This document shows positions 5,936-7,129 of a stretch of 7,129 nucleotides of DNA, piece after piece. Below the pieces are notes generated by a model, which was not told the DNA's origin, made no database searches, and worked only from the letters and a program-made list of their open reading frames with translations. The stretch is from NCBI GenBank assembly GCA_027016475.1, contig JALUTL010000449.1, forward strand, positions 1 to 7,129. Direction: 5' to 3'. The DNA comes from Candidatus Heimdallarchaeota archaeon (GTDB lineage Archaea > Asgardarchaeota > Heimdallarchaeia > Heimdallarchaeales > Kariarchaeaceae). Each line of letters opens with the position of its first letter. The first letter of the stretch is position 1. The translations under genes were made by a program, and so were the position numbers.

Positions 5936-6613
5936 ATGAACAAGATGTTTGCTATTTCATGCATCCTCTTGTTGACCATCAAACCCATATTTGTTTTAGG
6001 TGGCTCAACGTACGTAATTCGTTATTCTGTAAGAGTAATGGAAGTCACGATGAAGCCCACTAACGAATACAGGGAAAATGAAACTGTAACGGGCTATTTT
6101 ACGGTAGGAACCTATTTTGAAAACGGAACCCTCCAGTACGGAGTTGAAATCAATGCTTCAGAAATATTAAATTTCACAGTGGGGAAGCCATGGCGGCCAC
6201 CAACAAATTTATACGAATTTTATTTCAGTCCCACAGGATGGGGGTTTGGTTCTTTTGCTTATGAGCCAACTCTCATAAATGTGAATCAAGTCAGTAAGTT
6301 CCATATTTTGCTTATGAATGGATCAGTGAAGGAATATCCAGGTTTCAACATGACCATTCCAAAAGATTTCAACCAGACTTGCGTGAAGAACTTAGTAAAC
6401 AACCTTGACGGCCAACCATGTCTTAAGGAAATAGAGAACCCATATTGGATTGTCCAAGCTGTACTGACAAGTATTTCTGTAGACGATATCGAAGATGGTT
6501 CATCAGAGCCCTTCCCATTTTGGGTATTCCCGCTGGCCATTTTGTTGTTGTTTGGTCTACTGTTTGCCATTTATGCCATAATACCAGAGCGACAGTCATT
6601 CTTTGATGAGTAA
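5936..6613 (+). CDS. Sequon-rich type I membrane glycoprotein of unknown function
   Basis: The protein has 225 residues and I recognise no family. A signal peptide occupies about residues 1-22 (FAISCILLL core, FVLG before the cut). An extracellular, beta-rich domain follows, about 23-190. One transmembrane helix lies at about 195-216 (FWVFPLAILLLFGLLFAIYAII), with a short acidic tail ending PERQSFFDE inside the cell. The ectodomain has seven N-X-S/T sequons, at Asn48, 63, 73, 79, 128, 138 and 146, and a Cys149/Cys162 pair that could form a disulfide. This pattern is typical of archaeal cell-surface glycoproteins. The ATG follows the TATA box by about 24 bases with no SD, so the mRNA is probably leaderless. 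It is the first gene of a plus-strand run with the propeller protein downstream. The role may be envelope or adhesion related, but nothing in the sequence fixes it. Confidence 0.8.
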   Translation: MNKMFAISCILLLTIKPIFVLGGSTYVIRYSVRVMEVTMKPTNEYRENETVTGYFTVGTYFENGTLQYGVEINASEILNFTVGKPWRPPTNLYEFYFSPTGWGFGSFAYEPTLINVNQVSKFHILLMNGSVKEYPGFNMTIPKDFNQTCVKNLVNNLDGQPCLKEIENPYWIVQAVLTSISVDDIEDGSSEPFPFWVFPLAILLLFGLLFAIYAIIPERQSFFDE

Positions 6614-6614
6614 G

Positions 6615-6624
6615 CCAATATTGG
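6615..6624. promoter_or_regulatory. 10-bp palindrome after the glycoprotein gene
   Basis: CCAATATTGG is a perfect palindrome two bases after the stop codon region. TTGGTACA starts inside it (6621-6628) and recurs at 6655-6662, where TTGGT (6655-6659) pairs with ACCAA (6667-6671). It could be an operator for the next gene or a weak terminator hairpin. There is no downstream T-run, so a terminator is less likely. Confidence 0.25.
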
Positions 6625-6634
6625 TACAAGCAAG

Positions 6635-6642
6635 TATTTAAT
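6635..6642 (+). promoter_or_regulatory. Possible TATA box for the propeller gene
   Basis: TATTTAAT is a reasonable archaeal TATA match. It would place transcription start near 6664 and leave a leader of about 30 bases, enough to include the SD at 6684. The region is A/T-rich, so the match is not decisive, and the gene could also be read through from the glycoprotein gene. Confidence 0.35.
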
Positions 6643-6683
6643 CAAATATTCTAGTTGGTACAGTAGACCAATTATCAATATTA

Positions 6684-6689
6684 GAGGTG
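6684..6689 (+). promoter_or_regulatory. Strong Shine-Dalgarno site GAGGTG
   Basis: GAGGTG is a six-base match to the archaeal SD core and is followed by six bases and then ATG at 6696. It fixes the start of the next gene there. The in-frame GTG at 6687 lies inside the SD itself and is rejected as a start. Confidence 0.6.
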
Positions 6690-6695
6690 CAATTA

Positions 6696-6911
6696 ATGAA
6701 AAGGATGATCTTTCTGCTAATTTTCATTCTCCTTTTTTCGAATCCTTTGTTGGCAATGATCGTCGAACTACGAACACATGCAGCAAGTAGCGCAGTTTGG
6801 ATAGAAAATGGGAATTTCATGGTAAGTCTAGACGATAGTGCGGCTTTCTTTTGGGACAACAACAGTGCAGAGTTGTTATTTGCTTATTCATTGGGTAAAC
6901 TCAGCAGATAA
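6696..6911 (+). CDS. Secreted PQQ/beta-propeller-type protein, 5' part, ended by a frameshift
   Basis: From the SD-supported ATG the frame gives 71 residues. A signal peptide comes first (MKRMIFLLIFILLFSNPLLA, cut after residue 20). The start of a repeat domain follows, with SAVWIENGNFMVSLDDSAAFFWDN reading like a beta-propeller blade. The frame stops at TAA 6909-6911, in mid-domain. Coding character continues without a break in the +1 frame. Removing one A from AAA at 6897-6899 joins the two as SLGNSADNSWKTMMAV, so this is probably the front of one longer gene. The cause could be a sequencing error, a real disabling mutation or, less likely, programmed frameshifting. The protein would be exported, possibly tethered outside the cell like its upstream neighbour. 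One sequon (Asn-Asn-Ser) is present in this part. Confidence 0.65.
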   Translation: MKRMIFLLIFILLFSNPLLAMIVELRTHAASSAVWIENGNFMVSLDDSAAFFWDNNSAELLFAYSLGKLSR

Positions 6912-6924
6912 CAGTTGGAAGACA

Positions 6925-7129
6925 ATGATGGCTGTATCTCCAACAAGAGATGATGTTTTGCTTCTGTCTAATGACTCACTACTATTGTTTGGTGAACCAA
7001 AATCAAACCCTCCAATAAACCCCAAAATTGTTTCTAAAAATGAAGGGTTTGATTTTATTGCTTGGGGATCTTCTATCTATGCGGGATGGAAGAATGGATC
7101 CGTTTTGGAGATTGACCCCTTAACAGGAG
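6925..7129 (+). CDS. Secreted PQQ/beta-propeller-type protein, 3' part, partial at window edge
   Basis: This frame is open from 6832 to the end of the window. The first ATG is at 6925, but the protein most likely continues from the frame starting at 6696 after a +1 shift near 6897. It includes MMAVSPTRDDVLLLSNDSLLLF and ends with a segment typical of PQQ-type propeller blades: SSIYAGWKNGSVLEIDPLTG, the pattern of a visible strand, a Gly-rich turn, Asp and a closing Thr-Gly. Sequons Asn-Asp-Ser and Asn-Gly-Ser fit an exported glycoprotein. Only a weak SD-like GGAAG precedes ATG 6925, so a separate start is doubtful. The substrate or partner cannot be told. Many archaeal propellers of this kind are surface or periplasm-like proteins without a quinone cofactor. 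Confidence 0.6.
   Translation, partial: MMAVSPTRDDVLLLSNDSLLLFGEPKSNPPINPKIVSKNEGFDFIAWGSSIYAGWKNGSVLEIDPLTG

Noticed and set aside
6286..6862. Minus-strand open frames over the glycoprotein and propeller genes
   Set aside because: They are shadows of plus-strand genes that have signal peptides, start signals and coherent domain layouts.

Overview
This 7.1 kb window most likely comes from an archaeon of about 42% GC (an estimate by eye). Four sequence features point that way. Genes at the head of transcripts lack Shine-Dalgarno sites and have an A/T-only box centred about 24-28 bases before the start codon, as in leaderless archaeal transcripts. Genes inside the operon overlap and carry G-rich ribosome-binding sites. 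One SD reads GAGGTG, which matches the archaeal anti-SD. A surface protein is dense in N-glycosylation sequons (seven N-X-S/T in about 170 residues). The lineage is not proven. An Asgard-like or other archaeon with many bacterial-type genes is a guess, and several genes (the CDP-sugar enzymes, the Uma2-like protein and the bacterial-type prolyl-tRNA synthetase relative) look bacterial in origin.

Left part (1-2757, all minus strand). This is a compact nucleotide-sugar operon read right to left. It holds a glucose-1-phosphate cytidylyltransferase (RfbF family), then a CDP-glucose 4,6-dehydratase-like SDR, then a second SDR (epimerase or reductase type), then the first nine codons of another gene leaving the window at base 1. 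The first two enzymes would convert glucose-1-P and CTP to CDP-glucose and then CDP-4-keto-6-deoxyglucose. The third probably modifies that intermediate. The product would be a deoxysugar for surface glycans or glycoproteins.

Middle (2869-5367). Two divergent genes flank a 120-bp intergenic region containing a perfect 13-bp palindrome. To the left is a Uma2/DUF820-type nuclease-fold protein with a coiled-coil tail and a substituted active-site acid. To the right is the most interesting gene of the window. It is a 501-residue relative of bacterial prolyl-tRNA synthetase that keeps the editing (INS/YbaK-like) domain with its key lysine and the anticodon-binding domain, but has lost the recognisable motifs of the aminoacylation site. 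It looks like a stand-alone tRNA editing or tRNA-binding factor, not a synthetase.

Right part (5390-7129). A small secreted protein (minus) and a sequon-rich membrane-anchored glycoprotein (plus) diverge from one symmetric ATATATATAT box lying about 25 bases from each start codon. Downstream is a secreted PQQ/beta-propeller-type protein, split by an apparent +1 frameshift at base 6897-6899 and running off the window. No RNA genes, CRISPR arrays or insertion sequences were seen, and no gene-free stretch exceeds about 120 bases.
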